Of a stretch of 64,000 bases of DNA, positions 48,490-59,517 are shown piece by piece. The position numbers and the translations under genes were made by a program. The stretch comes from Antitrichia curtipendula. Lineage: Eukaryota; Streptophyta; Bryopsida; Hypnales; Leucodontaceae. Location of the stretch: assembly GCA_951230915.1 (NCBI GenBank), contig OX579638.1, forward strand, positions 19,176,696 to 19,240,695, given 5' to 3'. The notes beneath the pieces are model-generated. The model saw nothing but the letters and a program-made list of their open reading frames with translations. It did not search any database and had not been told where the DNA came from. How positions within the stretch are numbered: the first letter of the stretch is position 1; every line of letters starts with the position of its first letter.

Positions 48490-48640
48490 TTACCATCGCC
48501 TTCTTCTTTCTTCCTTTGTTGTTGTTCTTTGTGTAGGCTTGTTTCCATTGCCTTCTTCTTTCTTCCTTTGTTGTTGTTCTTTGTGTAGGCTTGTTTCCAT
48601 TGCCTTCTTCTCTCTTCCTTTGCCATTGTTCTCTGTATAG
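48490..48640. repeat. Tandem repeat, 52-bp unit, about 2.8 copies
   Basis: Two nearly identical units and a third partial one, built on CCATTGCCTTCTTCTTTCTT and TTGTTGTTGTTCTTTGTG. It lies immediately before the ATG of the next pseudogene and would be in its 5' leader. Confidence 0.92.
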
Positions 48641-48671
48641 AAAGCCTCTCTTGCCTTCCTGTGCTTCCACC

Positions 48672-50000
48672 ATGATTACTAGGGGCAGGAGCTCACAATC
48701 AAACAGCCTTGTGAAAGGCAAAGCAGCTTTTCTTGAAAAGAAGCGGATGTCTCCGAAGACTGTAGGGAAACAACCGAAGAAGGAGGTCATCAACGATGGT
48801 GGAAGTGGCTCAGTTTGGGATGAGCCACTTGGCCTAGCGGGGTTTCCAAAGGAGTTGTGACGGTCGTTGGTTGCGGTAGCATCGTGCTTGTTAGGGAGAG
48901 AGAACGCAATTTACGATGAGAAGTTTTTTCACAAAGTGGTAAGACTTTGCAACAACAGTCTTCTGCCCAAAGACGGGACAAACGTCCTTGTTCTACCGGA
49001 GCTCTACGAGGACGACTAGACTGCTAGGGAGGGTGTGAACAAGTCAAGGTTCCCGCTTGATAAGTGTGGCGATCCAGTTGCTCGAGATTTATTCCTTAAA
49101 CTTTACTAGAGATTATACGGCAATGTCCCCGACAACAAGACGATTAGCTTGACCTTCCTCTGCGCGTGCGTGTTTTATTATCAAGACAAGGCAAACATGG
49201 TCAATTGGGTTGCTGCAGCTGCTAAGGTGATTGTAGACCGCGGAAAACATGCTAGAAACAACCCTCAGAAATTGGATCCTCCAGCATTGAAGGAGCAGAT
49301 GGCAGGCATTGTGAAGGAGTGCGTAAGGTATATCAGTCAGCATTGTGGAGGTCGGGGCACTGGTGGGGGTGGAGGTACAAGTGGAGAGATTAGTGGTGAC
49401 AATGTAGTGCAGATGGTGGAGCAGCTCTTGAATGGGATCCAGTCAAGGACTCAAGCACTGCAAAAATCCGGGCAGGCAATTCAGGTCCTGGAGGTAAGGG
49501 CTGGAAAAGTTGCCGATACCGGTCGAGAATTGGAAGCTAAGGATGAGTGCCTCAATGAACTTAAGGATGAACTGCGGAAGAAGAACAAGGGCCATGTTGT
49601 AGCCAGGGAAGTGACAGAGAAGGCCAAATGTGACAAAGAACAACGTCAGGCTAGCAAACAAATTACAGCTAACAATGACCTTTGGAAGTCCAACCAAGCG
49701 TCTTTGGAGAAATTGAAGGTGACCTTAGAGCGTGATTGCATTCAACAAGAGCGTTGGGAACACGACTTGGAAACGATGCAAAAGAAATGGACAACTGAGA
49801 AAGCATCACAATACTCTATGAAGCCGAAACAGCTTATTGGGATTAATGTGTCGGAAGTTATAGGGTGTTGCTCCACATCTGAAGGTCAACGCACCATGTG
49901 GAAGCTGCTCGCATCTATTTGTTGCCAACTGTGTTGTGCCTTACTCATGTGGCTGCTTGTTTCACCCATGGTGCTTGTGGGGCGAACTAGTGTTTGGTAG
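48672..50000 (+). pseudogene. Coiled-coil transposon-type gene with three in-frame stops
   Basis: A single frame from MITRGRSS (48672) to 50000, about 442 codons, broken only by TGA at 48858, TAG at 49017 and TAG at 49107. The part up to the last stop includes YDEKFFHKVVRLC and KSRFPLDKC; after it come ISLTFLCACVFYYQ, a Gly-rich linker (GRGTGGGGGTSG), a coiled coil (about 49400-49800) and a hydrophobic C-terminus (CCALLMWLLVSPMVLV). The spaced pattern Y(N/D)E..F...V.LC, then K.(K/R)FP and Y...YG..P.N, is shared with the N-terminal part of the pseudogene ending at 39563, so the two are relatives. Function unknown. Each stop is one transition from CGA, CAG or TGG. Confidence 0.6.
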
Positions 50001-51559
50001 GGCCGTTTGTCCTCGTTGCAAAGAAGTGGCGAAGCAGAGTTGGTTGGAATCATAGGGGGGTGACGGTTTACAACAACTAGATCTGGATATTATAGTAAAA
50101 AAAGCAGAATGTATGCCTCTGCCCCCCAAACTTGTAGTTCGCAAAAGAGCAACTATTGAAAACATTGTCTCTTCACTACTAAGCCAAGGGGGGCGAATAA
50201 GGGTGCATCCATCGGGACTAGTGGTTCTTCTCAAGCGCTGTTGTCGAGTAGAGAGGCCTTGCCTTGGGAAAACGCCGGGCTTCTGACTGCAAGTAGACTT
50301 AGCCGGGAAATAAAGGGGCCCGTGATTTAGCAAATATATATGTGCTTGCTCACAAAATCTTCATAATCCACCATAAAGTCTTCATATAACATCACATGTT
50401 TGTACAAAGTAGTTGGAGTTGCTCAAAAGTCGCATAAGTTCCCTTCTAGGAAGGTTCCGCCACTATTATGAGTTCCACATCCGCTCCAGAACTCCAAATT
50501 GAGAATGAAACATCTCTTTGAAAAACTAACAGCAATATCTACAAACCCTCCAAAATTCAACTTAAACTATCATACTGTCCGGCTTTTGCATCCTACCTCC
50601 AAATTAAGAGAATAATAGCTCATTAGAAATCTAACATCTAGATACACACTCTCATAAAATTTCAAAGCAAAAAAACTTCTCATCCAAAAGTTATGAGCCC
50701 TCAAAAATTATGTCCTCTCACTCCATGACAATTATCCCTCTTTCACTCCATCAAGCATAACTTCTACACAAAAATTCCAAATTGAGCGAGTGATATGTTT
50801 TTGAAAACCTCAAAACAAGATAAACAAGCTCAAAAAATTTCATTACAAAAACTCTTCAGTACAAAACGCTATCTCTCTCCAAAGTTTCGGTTCTCCTTAA
50901 GCAAACTAAGAGGAAGAAGAAAAAGGCCCTCCACCTTAACTTCCACCTCACCCCCCCCCCTCCTTCCACCTAAGCAAATTGCCACATGCCACAAAAAGCT
51001 ACATAGATCACAATTTGTCCATTGACCACCCCTTTTCCCCCATAACTCTATTTTTATCTCCTACGTGGCGACTACATGGCCTTCAAATCTCTTTTAAAAT
51101 CCAAAAGAAAGATAAAACAATCTTTATTTTTCCATTTAACAACTTTTAAAATCTACAAACAAAGTTTAAAATGCTTTCAACTAAAGAAATAAAAGAACTA
51201 ATGCCTAATGGTTGAATAATAGAGGTAAAAAAGATAGAATCTTCTTCATATGGATCTTTAGACTCTCCAGAAAATCCTCTAATTTGACAACATTTAGTTG
51301 TTTTTACATAGTGTATGTACACACAATGCGACATCGTTACTCCTGATTGGTCCTCCCAAGGGTCTAGCATGGACAACGCCATGTTGGGATTAAAATGGAT
51401 TTTCCATCGTACCTTTCTGGAAATTAGGCCATTTTCTATTTGGGCAGTCCCACACTCCAATTCTCTTCTAATGTTAAGTTAAAAGTAAGAATTGTATTTA
51501 AAGTATAAATTCAGAACTCATTTAGGCATAGTAAAAAAAAATTTAATTAAGAAAATTTG
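50001..51559. other. Intergenic DNA
   Basis: No reliable gene. A minus-strand frame at 51146-51460 (104 codons) has mixed composition but no recognisable domain. Confidence 0.4.
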
Positions 51560-51645
51560 TTAAATAAAGATAACTTTCATCTCCAATAATCCGTTTGAAA
51601 TCCAGAACCTCCAATCAAAAGTTATGGACAAATTTGAGGGACGGG
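51560..51645. repeat. Sequence related to the CACTA internal inverted repeat
   Basis: TTCATCTCCAATAATCCGTTTGAAATCC and AATCAAAAGTTATGGACAAA-like words match one arm of the inverted repeat at 37952-38135, so this is a dispersed repeat fragment directly upstream of the ankyrin pseudogene. The long frame beginning at 51595 starts inside this repeat. Confidence 0.5.
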
Positions 51646-51702
51646 TTGGAAAAGAATTTTTGTTGGCATTTTCAAACTTCTTCTCTGAATTTTAGCCATA
51701 AT

Positions 51703-52780
51703 TTGTACTTGGAAGTTCTGATGGAGGATCTTAGGATGGTGCAAAAGTTCTTGGAGACTTCTTTGGAAATGAACGAAGTCCATATTGATTTTTGCATTGG
51801 GCTTCATCCGTGTAATCGATATTCAGCTCTCAATTTGGCCATTGTAGGTGGAGGGAGCGAGATTGTGGATGCTCTTATAGAAAAGAATACAAAGTTCAAT
51901 ACCCGCCAAAGAGGATCACTTGAGTTGGTAGTGGTTCATGCATGTGCAGGGCAAATGGATAATACTTCCAAAATCATTCAATCTTTTGTCCGCAAAGGCA
52001 TTGATATAAAAGCCAAGGATGGTTTGGGATATTCAATCCTCTATCTGACAATTGTAGGAGAAGAGACAGATGTTGTCAAAGAACTATTGAAATGGAAAGA
52101 CAAAATACAATTAAATGAGGCATGTTGTGGAGGTTGACTACCATTCCAAATTGCTCATGAAGTAGACTTCAAATGCATTGATGCGATGTGATGATGTGAG
52201 AAGGTTCATCAAATCAACATTTAGAGATCAGTAAGCCTTTGTAGACGCCACTAATGCCATTCTTGTGGGTGTAGCATTCATTGCCAGAGTCATGTTTGCC
52301 TCATGGTTGCAACCACCATTGAACTATACCATATTGTATCTTGATAGTTCCATAAAGTATGTGGATGTTGAACACAACTTTGCTCTTGGACTCTATTGAG
52401 TGTTTAACACCCTTTCCTTCTACTTTGCATTGGGGACGGTTGTCTTTGAGGCTCATAGTATGTTTCCAAGGAAGCAATTGTTCATCAAAAAATGTGAAGA
52501 AGCTATTCCAAAGTCTATTATTGATATATATCCTCTTAGCATTTTTAATTCATTCGAAATTGCAGATTTTATTGTATTGATACCTATTTTGAGATATCAA
52601 TGATACATGATAGCTCCTACAATTTTGGGGGGAATAGTGTATATTGGTAGTGTAGGATATTTATTCAAAAATATATGGGAGAATAGGCCATGGAACATTA
52701 GAATTAGAAAAACGAATGCAATGAAGTCAAAGACTACAATTGACTATTATAGATATAGTTTTAATGAAGAAGAAAGTTGA
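51703..52780 (+). pseudogene. Ankyrin-repeat PGG-domain membrane protein pseudogene
   Basis: Ankyrin-like repeats are visible at 51712-52110: YSALNLAIVGGGSEIVDALI and GYSILYLTIVGEETDVVKEL. A TGA follows at about 52136, a frameshift near 52170, then the PGG region: AFVDATNAILVGVAFIARV and FASWLQPPLNY, a second hydrophobic segment with VFNTLSFYFALGTVVFEA, and two more hydrophobic stretches before the TGA at 52778-52780. Further stops (TAA at about 52232, TGA at about 52398) break it. Intact members of this family (ACD6/ITN1-like) have N-terminal ankyrins and about four C-terminal membrane helices. Only a few ankyrins remain, so the 5' part is lost as well. Confidence 0.8.
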
Positions 52781-55619
52781 TATCCATTGAATGTAGGGTA
52801 TATTTTACTACATCTTAGATTTAATTAGACAATTGATTTAGCATGAATGTTTTTAATTATTGAAATCACATTGGATATTGTATTCAACCTTGTAAGGATG
52901 AATTAATATTTGTAGAAACTATCCTTTTTTATATAATGTAAATCATCTACTTCAGAAAAATAAATGTACCCATTGTAGATCAAATTATTGTGAGTGTAAG
53001 ATATATCTTTATTGTTAGTTTACACAATATTCCAAGAATTAACAATTGCATATTTGTTTTACATAAGACGATTATTTATCATCCATTCTACAATTCTAGT
53101 CTTCAGTGGATTGGCGATGTTCAAGGGTTAAGTTTATGACATCACAAGACATCACCAAATTTTAGTTTATGTTATCAATTGATTGAAAAAAATTATGATA
53201 TTATACAATACTTTTGAACAATCTAAGATATACAACTGAAGTATGTATGACTTTCATTTTTGGACACTTGACTTAGATTTTTAGATTTTTAGATTTTTTT
53301 TCCATTCTACACATAATTTCTGGAGCATCTTTTAGGCCTAAAGATTCTGAAGAAAAATTATTTACATATTTTGATATTGTACTTAGTATTTTTTTGCTAA
53401 AAGAATTCAATGGTATTGCTTAGACTACCAACTCCATTTGACACAAACGACAATTCTTTTGGCTTGGTGAGATTTCATGACATTGTGAGGTTTCATAATC
53501 ACAATTTGAATCTTATTCTTTAGTAATCTTTATTTCTAGAATTATACAATCTTTTAAGCTTGAAATCAAATCAATTTCAAAAAATAAAAAATAAAAAAAT
53601 CAAGTGTTATTTGCAATGATCCAATCTATAAAATGTATGTCCTTGTTTTTTTCCCACATGTGTAGGATTTTAAGATTTAAAAATTAGGTTTCCATCATGA
53701 AGTATAGTATTACAATGTGTGAATGGATTGCAAATTTAAATGTTTTTTATTTACATAGTCACAAGTACAATATGATTTTCACAAATTGGATGAATACATT
53801 TCTTTCACTCCTCAAAGTGAGATTTTGCACCAAACAAAGTTTTTTCTTTGACAATTGCAAGCTAAATTATATTAGATACATGTATGTCAAACTTTAAATT
53901 TAGTAAATAATTTAGTATAAGTTGCATAAACAGACCTTACTTGGAAAACTGTATGCCAAAGAACTTTTGATCTAGACTTGAATTCCTAATTTCTGTAAAA
54001 GAAGTACATAAACTACACTTTGCCACCTATAAGTTCAAAACAAATCATCAAAAATTGACTTCATAAGAAGCTACCCAGATGTCCAATTCTTTCCTAATCA
54101 CATTTTCTACAAATCAAAACCTCAATGTTCCAACAATAAATGACCAATTTTTATTCATTTTTATTTTTTATTATTCATACGTTATAGAAACAATAACTTA
54201 AATCATATACCCTACAAAATATTGAAACAGATTAAAAACTTGATAAAACAATTTGCATAAAGATGCGTAATAGAATGTATCACTCATTCATTTGGGTCTA
54301 AGTGCACACTAAAAACAAAATTGAGATTTTTAAAAATATCATGAACAATAGAGAAAAAAAATGTTCATTAAATTTGTTTTATTTTATTTTTTAAATGTAT
54401 ACTTTTATAATGTTATTGTCACCAAAAACTTTATAAATTGACATTTCTGACTAATGTATTTTTTCTTTGGAGTCATTACTTGCCTCATTGTAGAAGTATT
54501 CTACAAAACCATGATAATGAAGCTTGCAATCATAGAGACAAAATTTTGAGTTCTAAAAATTTAATTTTTATATTAAAATATACAAAAATACAAAATTTCT
54601 AAAATATTTAAATCTTTTTGACATTTTTTAGACTTTAAATTAAATAATTATCCACTATCATTATAATGTTTTTAATTTAAAATTTTGCACAAAATAATTT
54701 TTTGAACGTGCTTGAAACTGATAATTTCTAGATGAGAATATTAATAAAATTTTCAATTTTCAATTAAATATGGTTAGTTCTTATTATCAAACTTTGCATA
54801 GAAATTGTTCTCAAGAATATTAAAATAGGAGTTTTGAAATTCAAACTATTTAAGAATAAGATTCATTTTTATGGTTGTTATAAAATTGATATATACATAC
54901 GATTTATTGTGTTTTGCATTTTTCTTGAGGCTTGTGTGTAAGATTCAATTTAAGCTAGTGCTCTTAACAAATTTCAGAATAAAATTATTTAAAAAGTCTT
55001 GTAAGTCACTTTCACTCTTTGATCCTAGTATTTTTTGAACAGTTGCAAGGATGGAATCTAAATCAATTTAGGAAGAAGGCAACCCCATGTGATTAAAATG
55101 CATGCAATTATGTCTTGTTATTATTCCAAAAAAAATACTAGATCACAACAAAATCAAATGGAATATGGAATTAGAAGCAAATTGGGAATCAAAGAGAGGG
55201 CAACTTTTACAACTTCTTGAATAAGTCTATAGCTGAGTGCACTATTTTTTCCCAAAATCCTTGTCTAAAAAGTGACATTCATCCTATGTCCATTGTGCCA
55301 TGTTAGATAGATATAAATTGCAAGATGGAGGGGATTTAAGTTTGGATTCCATGAATTTTCTTTGAAACCTATTGTGACAAGCCTTAATTCTTATGAAATC
55401 TAGAATGATTATTTCTCTTTACATTAACCAACTTTTCCTTTGGAGCATCAAAGAATACTCTTATCAACTTGTGTTCTTTAGTTTTGAGAGTCAATGGAAA
55501 AAAATCCAATTGTGGTTTTGAATGTCAAAGGTCCTGAAATACTGAGGCACTGAATTGCCAGAACCATTGTAGTTTGTCAAGATAGAGCTAATTTTTAGAA
55601 TATGTTTTCAAAATGGTGA
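52781..55619. other. AT-rich intergenic DNA
   Basis: No gene, no clear terminal repeats; poly-A/T runs only. Confidence 0.5.
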
Positions 55620-55621
55620 TA

Positions 55622-55973
55622 AGGTAGCAACACCCATAAGCGTGAATGTACCCATGCCTGGATTGTAGAGTGCCCTTAAAGTGTGCATAAAAGTACCTTG
55701 AAATGCGTCTCTATACTTAATTGTGGTTGGTGGACTCTAATTTTTTAAGACTTGGGTACTAGAATAAAGGCATATTTACTCAAGTGTAGTTTAGGGTGCC
55801 CTCGAGATTTCTACTTTGAAAATTCATAGAAATTAGATGCCTTATCCAAAAAATTCTATATCTTTTAAATTCATAATTTTCAAATGCTAATATTGAAAAA
55901 ATATTTTTTCTAGAAAAATTTGCCTCTAACTATGTTGAATTGCTTAAATTGATGGTTATGGGCGCTCCTACCT
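55622..55973. mobile_element. TA-flanked element, uninterrupted copy
   Basis: The ends AGGTAGCAACACCCATAA and TTATGGGCGCTCCTACCT are inverted repeats flanked by TA (55620-55621 and 55974-55975). A second copy lies at 56203-56961 in the same orientation. Position about 55672 reads GTGCCCTTAAAGTGTG, the unoccupied form of the site that carries a TTAA element in the second copy. Non-coding. Confidence 0.75.
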
Positions 55974-56202
55974 TAACTTTCTTTCAAACTTTATTTTCGG
56001 CTCCTATAGAAGGGTGATTTTTTTGGACTCCACATAAATGAGGATAATGGTTATCAATTGATGTGAACTACAGATTCACATGTTTAATTTGTGGAACAAG
56101 GTTCTAAAGTAATGGAAGTGAAAGTTGGAGCAAGGCAACAAGCTTAGGAAGTAAAGGCACCTTCAAAGAAAGAAAAATAAGCTTAGGAAGCTGCATAAAA
56201 TA

Positions 56203-56961
56203 TGAGCACCCATAACCTTTAGTGTACCTATACTTTGATAGTAGAGTTCCCTTAACCCATTAAGGACCATGGTTGATTTAGGGGGTGGGCAATCCTTTGT
56301 ATGGCCAATTGGGAGCAAGTTTAAAACTTTTGAATGCAAGTGCCTATCGGAGATCTAACCATACGGATGGAAGTGTTGCGCATGATATAGGATTTATCAT
56401 TGAAATTTTTGGTGAAGGTATGTTGTAAAGCAGGAATTTTTAGCAAATCTTGGTGTAATTTCAGCCCCTGTTGTCTTGGTTTTTTCAACCCTCTAGCCAC
56501 ATGCCACCTCACATTGGCATAGTTATTATCCTAAACTCTTCACTTCCCAATTCCCTAAACCCGTCCCCTTTGCCACGTCATCAAATTCATTGACATGCTC
56601 TCTCTACAAACCAAAAAGGACCCAAATCAACCACAGAATGGTCGACCGGTCCTTAATGGGTTAAAGTGTCCCCGAAAGTACCTTAAAACCATCCCCGTGC
56701 TTAATTGTAGTTGGTGGGCTTTGATTTTCTTAGACTTCAATGCTAGAATCAAGGCAAATTTAATAGATTACGATTTAGGGTGCCCTTGGGAGTTCTACTT
56801 TGAAAATTTGTAGAAATTGGATGCCTTATCCAAAAGTTCTATTTATAAATAAATAAAATTCATGATTTTCAATTGCTAATATTGAAAAAATATTTTTCTA
56901 AAAAACATTAAATCCAGCTATGCTAAATTGCTTAAATTGATGGTTATGGGTGTTCCTACCT
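56203..56961. mobile_element. TA-flanked element, second copy, with a TTAA insertion
   Basis: Homologous to 55622-55973 over its whole length apart from the inserted 56256-56660 element. The left terminus is eroded (TGAGCACCCATAACC, lacking the AGGTAG block); the right end is GGTTATGGGTGTTCCTACCT followed by TA. Shared landmarks are GATGCCTTATCCAAAA and AATTGCTTAAATTGATGGTTATG. Confidence 0.7.
56256..56660. mobile_element. TTAA-flanked element with a demonstrable target duplication
   Basis: A 405-bp element with perfect 13-bp ends CCCATTAAGGACC/GGTCCTTAATGGG, flanked by TTAA at 56252-56255 and 56661-56664. The host repeat's other copy has a single TTAA at the same place (GCCCTTAAAGTGT against TCCCTTAA...TTAAAGTGT), so TTAA was duplicated on insertion. 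The ends are a variant of the CCCCTAAAGGACC family. The interior is distinct and non-coding. Confidence 0.9.
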
Positions 56962-56963
56962 TA

Positions 56964-58969
56964 TATTCTTCATGACTTGCAATGAAAAAGTTGCTTCTAG
57001 ATTAGGATTTGAGTCCCAAAATTAAAGCCTAACTGATATTGGCTCTCAGAAAGAACGATGCCAGAGGAGTTGTCTTATAGTTTTTAGTCACAAAAAAGCA
57101 TTGAATTGCAAATACTATACCATTACAAAACGAGGAACATTGTCGGGGAATTAACAGCCGACAATGTTCCCCGTTGTCTGGAATAACAAAAAAAAATTCC
57201 CTAGCAAACAACAAGGACTGCATGACGCGAGATAGTTTGGGCAAATATTTAAAAAACACATTAAAAATGATAAAAAAAAAAAAAAAATCCAAAGCTCTAA
57301 CAATTCTAACAGATTGTGAATATTGTTTTATTTACTATTATTATTTGTTGAAAAAAAATTTAATTTATTATAAAAAAAACTAAAAAATATTATTTTTTAA
57401 ATAATTAAATAATTTTATTATTTTTAATTTTATTATTTTTAATTTTATAATTATTAAATAATCAAGCCAGCACTATGCATATTTATAGCTTGGAAACCTT
57501 TTCTTAACAATTCTTTCAAGGCCTGAAATTTTTTCTAATGTGTAGTGATTATATAGTCTCACTTGTGCCATTACTTTGTAGCTTCTTTTCTATTTATAAT
57601 TGTGTAGAAAAAAGGCATGGAGAATGGAAATGAGGTGATCCTTTAGAGTTGGAGAAATATTTTTCTTCAAATAATTGGTGATAAGGAAAAAAACAAATTC
57701 AAAAAGGTGGGTTTCTTGAATTTGGAGTTCATTGTAACCTCCTTTCTTTGTAACTTGTTTAATAAGGAGGTTTTTTTCAGAAAACTTTCAATAAATTATC
57801 TTCCATTTCAACCTTTGGAGTTGCAAACACTGCTTATAACTCTCTTCATGGAAGATGGGTGACAGAAGGTGGATGACTAAGATTGAAACAATTATTCTTA
57901 CTTATCAACCACACTGCTAACATGTAATCAAATATTGATAGCAATTTAGGGTTGCATGTGACTTCTATTTCAATACTTTTTATCACAATTTTATCACAAT
58001 TTCTCAATGCCCAGTATATCAACATTTTTATGATTATATTTGAATGTCACTAATATTGCAACTTCTTTTCAAACAATTTTTCAATGTTTAAACAATTTCC
58101 TTTCTCCCTTATAAAATTACGTGACCTTTTAAGCTTTTTTTGAACAAGCTTCAGTTGAAGTGCAGAACAAATTTTTATAGAAAATTTTTTATAGAAAATT
58201 TTTTTATGTCAAAATTTCTAAAGGAGTTACAACAACTCTTTCAATATTCACGCAACAAACAAACCTAATACAATTTTTAAGGGATAATATCTCAAACAAG
58301 ATTATGAGTAGCAGACTATAGAACGCATGCTAGGGCAACAATTCCATATCCAACAATAAGAGCAACAAAGAGCCACACTCACCACAAAGAGCCATTGAAT
58401 GTTTCAACAACAGAAGTGGAAGACGATGGTAGCTTTGGAGGTTTGAAACATGAAGGACAATAACAAATTGAAAGAAAGAGATGCATAGAGAGATGCAAAC
58501 TACAACTACTCCATTGCGGTGACATGTACTTGCAACTACTAGTTGCACTGCTCATATTCTTGTGGCTAACAAACAGCGTAAGGCCCTGAGCTCCAAACTT
58601 TCATAGTAACTTGCAGAGATCATTGGGTAGACAAGTGTTTGGAGCAAATTATGCATTAAGAATATAACGTCAATTTTAATGAGTTTGTGCAATTCTATTT
58701 AAATGGCGTGTAAACCCTTGAGAAAAGAAAGCCTTCAATATATGAGAAATCCAATACATAAATTGGATAAATATCCTTTTTTGTATTCAAGTTCATTTTC
58801 TTATGTGATCGAGTATATTTTAGTTGTATCCTATTCTATCATCAAGGGACATTGTTCACAAAATTTTCTAAAATTTTCATAGACAAACATTTTGGATTTC
58901 TCTTATATGAAGATGAAATCAAGCTAATTGCATTTGTTCCCTCCACACATCTACATTCCCATAATTTTA
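56964..58969. other. AT-rich intergenic DNA
   Basis: No gene seen. A very AT-rich block (TTATTTTTAATTTTATTATT type) lies at about 57330-57465. Confidence 0.45.
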
Positions 58970-59009
58970 GGTGTGAATTGGCAAAAAAAAGGCCTTGGTC
59001 CTTTAGGGG
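58970..59009. mobile_element. Isolated right end of a TTAA-family element
   Basis: GGCAAAAAAAAGGCCTTGG, then TCCTTTAGGGG and TTAA (59010-59013), matches the right end of the element at 45136-46991. No matching left end was found upstream, so this is probably a truncated remnant. Confidence 0.55.
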
Positions 59010-59259
59010 TTAAATTGGTAGTCAGTTCCCATATTTTGGCCCCTTTCAGTCACTAGAATGTGTGTTTGTGAAACATAAATCCATATAATTTGTCCTAGAA
59101 GATTTTAGACCATCATGTCCATATTGTATGTCATACAATTTGACTCTGAAATAATGTCAATTTAACGAACTTGACATAACAGAATTTTTCAATCAATGGT
59201 AATTTGTTGCAGTACATCTTATGTCATGAATTGGAATAGATGTTGTGGTATGAAACATT

Positions 59260-59410
59260 GAATGTCAATTTTGTTAAATTTACAATATTCCATTACTTTA
59301 GTGTAGTTGAGGTTGTGCACCCTAAATCCAAATTTAAACTTATCCTATTTTCTGGCCCAAAATCAAACCTTTACAAAGATATATATGTCACAAATTTTAG
59401 TTTGTGGAAT
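59260..59410. repeat. Upstream copy of a direct repeat flanking the DUF642-like gene
   Basis: TGTCAATTTTGTTAAATT, ATTCCATTACTTTAGTG, TTTCTGGCCCAAAATCAAACC and ATGTCACAAATTTTAGTTTG align in order with a segment at about 63736-63900. The two copies are diverged and in the same orientation. Confidence 0.6.
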
Positions 59411-59517
59411 ATTGCCAATTTTATAAAATCAACGTTATTGTTATTATTATGTATTGTGAAGTTATGTTACATTTTTTAGTTGTTAAATTGACTCCATTTG
59501 TTTTCTACCTCATCTAG

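Noticed and set aside
51146..51460. A 104-codon minus-strand frame
   Set aside because: No recognisable domain, no homologous partner in the window, and AT-rich flanks without splice or promoter signals.
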